Below are positions 61,331 to 64,000 of a stretch of 64,000 bases of DNA, one piece after another. Location of the stretch: NCBI GenBank assembly GCA_036307445.1, contig JAXJXP010000006.1, positions 1 to 64,000 on the forward strand. The letters are read 5' to 3'. Numbering within the stretch: the stretch's first letter is position 1; every line of letters starts with the position of its first letter. The position numbers and the translations under genes are program-made. The notes under the pieces were generated by a model, which did not search any database, was not told where the DNA came from, and worked only from the letters and a program-made list of their open reading frames with translations. This stretch comes from HGM11525 sp036307445 (GTDB lineage: Bacteria; Bacillota; Clostridia; UBA1381).

Positions 61331-62197
61331 GTTGAGTACTAAAATAGCTCCTAAAATCAGCAACGAGCCGCAAAGTGCCTGAATACTCATCAATTCTCTG
61401 AATACCAGAACACTAGTCAAAGTTGCTACAACCGGCTCTACACACGCAATAACAGCAGCTTTTCCTGCAGATGTATATTTTAGTCCACCGGTGTAAAGTA
61501 TGTACGGAATTACCGCAGTTACCACCGCAAATGCTATCACAAGCAGTACTGAAGACGGTTCGCTCTTTATAACCTCTGCCGCCTTGCTCCAGTCAGCAAC
61601 GAAAATGCAGCCTGCCGACGAAAACAAAAATGTATATGCAGTAACAGTTATCGGAGAATATCTTTTAGCGGCAACACGGCCAAAAATACTGTAAAGTGCA
61701 TAACAAAATCCCGACAAAAGTCCCGTCGCAATGCCAACCACCTTTATATCCGTGCCACCAAAACCGCCCGAAACGAGAGCTGTACCGCAGAGTGCCAAAA
61801 ACAATGCCACAATTTTTGTTACTGTAATCCGCTCCTTAAAGAAAATTGCAGCCATAACCGTAACAAACACCGGCGATGTGTACAACAGCACTGCTGCTGT
61901 TGAAACAGACGTAATACCTATTGTGAAAAAGTATGCCCAGCCAAATGTCAGAAAGCTCACAACTCCTGTCCCGAAGAACATCCACAAATCTTTTACTCTT
62001 ACCTTAAGCTTTTCACGGTCAAACAGAGCAAGATACAACACCAAGCCCGCCGCCGCAATTACACTTCTTACAAGCATCTGCTCCATAGAGCCTAATCCTA
62101 GCGCTGTAAGTCTTCGTACAAATATTCCTATTATTCCCCACAAAACTGCTGAAATAACAATGCACAATGCAGAGAATTTCTTATAAACCACTTCCAT
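61310..62197 (-). CDS. EamA-family (DMT superfamily) transporter
   Basis: 295 residues from ATG 62197. Ten membrane helices in two EamA repeats (ISAVLWGIIGIFVRRLTALG, and the second starting near residue 150: ATGLLSGFCYALYSIFGRVAAKR). Such carriers export amino acids or metabolites. Start overlaps the end of recD2 by 17 bp. Ends at the asnB terminator. Confidence 0.87.
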   Translation of the reverse strand: MEVVYKKFSALCIVISAVLWGIIGIFVRRLTALGLGSMEQMLVRSVIAAAGLVLYLALFDREKLKVRVKDLWMFFGTGVVSFLTFGWAYFFTIGITSVSTAAVLLYTSPVFVTVMAAIFFKERITVTKIVALFLALCGTALVSGGFGGTDIKVVGIATGLLSGFCYALYSIFGRVAAKRYSPITVTAYTFLFSSAGCIFVADWSKAAEVIKSEPSSVLLVIAFAVVTAVIPYILYTGGLKYTSAGKAAVIACVEPVVATLTSVLVFRELMSIQALCGSLLILGAILVLNKKGQNG

Positions 62198-64000
62198 TGC
62201 CAAGCCGTTCCTCTCCTATAATATCCTTAAATGTCTGAAGCCTTTCGCAAAGTCCGGTAAATCTCGTATGCTGAGCGTTATTTGTTACCATTCTTTTTAC
62301 CTCCTCACTTCTGCCGACAATTACCACCATATCTCTCGCTCTGGTGACTGCCGTATACAAGAGGTTTCGGTACATAAGCATCGGTGCATAGCTTGAAACA
62401 GGAATTATGACAACAGGGAACTCGCTCCCCTGACTCTTATGAACAGTTACAGCATACGCAAGCTCAAGTCTGTCAAGATTGGTAAACGGATACTCTACCT
62501 CTCTGTCATCAAAAATAATAGTCATTATCTTGTCCTTTAATGACATACTCTCAATAATACCCATATCACCGTTAAAAATCCCTGTTCCAATCTCGCCGTT
62601 TTCCCTTGTCCAGATAATATCATAATCATTCTTTATCTGCATAACCTTATCACCGACACGAAAGATAGTGTTTCCATAGCGGTATTCAGTTTTCAGCATA
62701 TCGGGCGGATTCATAGCAAACTGTAGTTCTTTATTTATCGAAATTGTACCTGCAGGACCTTTCTTAGATGGAGATAAGACCTGAATTTTAGCAATCGGGT
62801 CTATCTGGTAGCTTCTTGGCAGTCTGACCTTATAAAGTTCTGTTACCGTCTGTGTTATTATATCTGGTGAGCGACGGCTTAAAAAGAAGAAATCCTTATC
62901 CTTTGCATCCAGAACCGGCATTTCTCCACGGTTTATGCTATGAGCATTCATTACTATAAGACTCTCCTGCGCCTGACGGAAGATATGCTTTAATGATATT
63001 GTTTTAACCGTTCCCGAAACTATTATATCCCTTAGAACATTACCCGGTCCAACCGATGGCAGCTGATCTGCATCACCGCAAAGTATCAGCTTTGCACCAG
63101 GCTTGATTGCACGTAAAAGTGCGTTAGCAAGCTGAATATCTATCATACTCGCCTCATCTACTATTACTACATCTGCTTCCAAAGGATTAGATTCGTCATA
63201 AGTAAATTTTGCCTCATTGTCGGAAGGCTTCATACCAAGCAGACGGTGTACAGTTTTCGCTTCAAAACCGGTGACCGCACTCATCCTTTTAGCCGCTCTG
63301 CCCGTAGGCGCTGCAAGTGCAATTTCCTGTGCCAAGGAGTGCATAACCGATATAATCGTCTTTATAATCGTAGTTTTGCCCGTTCCGGGTCCGCCGGTAA
63401 TCACCATACACGAGTTTTCTGCAGCAGTCATAACTGCCGCTTTCTGCTCATTTGCAAGGGTTATATTTTCATTTTTCTCAGTTTCGGCTACTATTCTTTC
63501 CACATCTTCAGTTTCCGGCATATATTTAGGCAATGACAAGGACATTGACGCTAAGCGTCTTGCTACATAATTCTCAGCGGAATAGAAAATTCCAAGACTC
63601 ACACGTCTGCCGTCGGGATAATCCTCGATATAAACGTTATGAGCTAGCACAAGTGCAGAAATACCGTCTTGTGCCTCTTCTTTAGTTACATCAAGTCTTT
63701 TTGCCGCCACTTCAACAAGCGACTTTTCCTCAATATAAGTATGCCCCGACGTGAATGCCGCATCAAGAAGCAGGTACTTTATACCGTGCTTTATACGGAT
63801 TGGGCTGTTTTTAGGCATACCCTGAAAGAATGCAATCTCATCAGAGGTCTTAAAGCCTATGCCGTCCACCATATCGGAAAGAATATATGGATTATCCTTA
63901 ATCCGTTCAACTGCATTTCTTCCGAGAGCTTTTTGTACACGCATTGCTACCGATGCCCCGATATTAAACTGCTGAAGATACATAACTATACCCTGCATAG
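62181..64000 (-). CDS. recD2: RecD2-type helicase, N-terminus beyond the window
   Basis: At least 605 residues; the frame stays open to the window edge and full-length RecD2 has about 730-750 residues, so about 130 are missing. SF1 5'-to-3' DNA helicase acting in repair and replication. Visible: helix-hairpin-helix region (about 1-100), Walker A ITGGPGTGKTT (200-210), VVIVDEASM (Walker B), CGDADQLPSVGPGNVL, the 1B/SH3 region, and motif VI-type AVTVHKSQGSEFP and LYTAVTRARDMVVIVG. No RecB/RecC neighbours seen. Confidence 0.92.
   Translation of the reverse strand, partial: MQGIVMYLQQFNIGASVAMRVQKALGRNAVERIKDNPYILSDMVDGIGFKTSDEIAFFQGMPKNSPIRIKHGIKYLLLDAAFTSGHTYIEEKSLVEVAAKRLDVTKEEAQDGISALVLAHNVYIEDYPDGRRVSLGIFYSAENYVARRLASMSLSLPKYMPETEDVERIVAETEKNENITLANEQKAAVMTAAENSCMVITGGPGTGKTTIIKTIISVMHSLAQEIALAAPTGRAAKRMSAVTGFEAKTVHRLLGMKPSDNEAKFTYDESNPLEADVVIVDEASMIDIQLANALLRAIKPGAKLILCGDADQLPSVGPGNVLRDIIVSGTVKTISLKHIFRQAQESLIVMNAHSINRGEMPVLDAKDKDFFFLSRRSPDIITQTVTELYKVRLPRSYQIDPIAKIQVLSPSKKGPAGTISINKELQFAMNPPDMLKTEYRYGNTIFRVGDKVMQIKNDYDIIWTRENGEIGTGIFNGDMGIIESMSLKDKIMTIIFDDREVEYPFTNLDRLELAYAVTVHKSQGSEFPVVIIPVSSYAPMLMYRNLLYTAVTRARDMVVIVGRSEEVKRMVTNNAQHTRFTGLCERLQTFKDIIGEERLGNGSGL

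Overview
The window looks like a chromosomal segment of a low-to-moderate-GC, anaerobic, Gram-positive Clostridia-type bacterium. Evidence: a ctsR-mcsA-mcsB-clpC stress operon with a CtsR operator, a biotin-dependent Na+-pumping decarboxylase cluster, type III glutamine synthetase, a PPi-type phosphofructokinase, TrmFO, LytR-CpsA-Psr proteins, SLH-domain surface proteins, small Clostridia-type proteins (DUF6472-like, DUF4364-like), strong AGGAGG ribosome binding sites and near-consensus TTGACA/TATAAT promoters. I see no rRNA, tRNA or CRISPR array.

Layout. 1-141: right end of an IS3-family element. 293-5481 (minus): carboxyltransferase / OadG / biotin carrier / Na+ pump / 5S-like carboxyltransferase operon. 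5684-9945 (minus): CtsR regulon operon. 10082-15852: rRNA methyltransferase, a short cysteine protein, a decayed stretch, a GH13 enzyme and an NhaC antiporter, with an IS-end palindrome between the last two. 15962-20232: fabG-rodA-methyltransferase-DUF4364 operon and divergent rnhB-yraN. 20376-25152: gtrA/gtrB/GT-C-like membrane glycosylation operon ending in a secreted GH26-like protein. 25308-32637: tyrS, divergent infC-rpmI-rplT with a regulated leader, then trmFO-topA-dprA. 32710-38892: azlCD-cysK, comFC, two small genes, trmO with an E2-like acyltransferase relative, and a lipoprotein nuclease. 38893-39392: a structured intergenic repeat. 39393-42716: glnA(III)-pfp. 42755-50601: cell-surface locus (two LCP enzymes, phosphodiester glycosidase with SLH, SLH-GLUG protein). 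50709-52647: small lipoprotein and citrate synthase. 52791-57284: an AT-rich, one-way array of short unrelated genes separated by copies of one intergenic repeat. 57315-64000: holB, DUF4846-like lipoprotein, asnB, EamA transporter and recD2 (cut by the window end).

Most genes are housekeeping. The accessory part is the 52.8-57.3 kb array. Its repeat supplies the Shine-Dalgarno of several downstream genes and could let the genes shuffle by recombination; one member resembles WapI-type immunity proteins, so an orphan-immunity bank is one possible reading. The second notable signal is the 38.99-39.21 kb repeat, in which eight copies of a short motif, arranged as two opposed groups, alternate with short hairpins.
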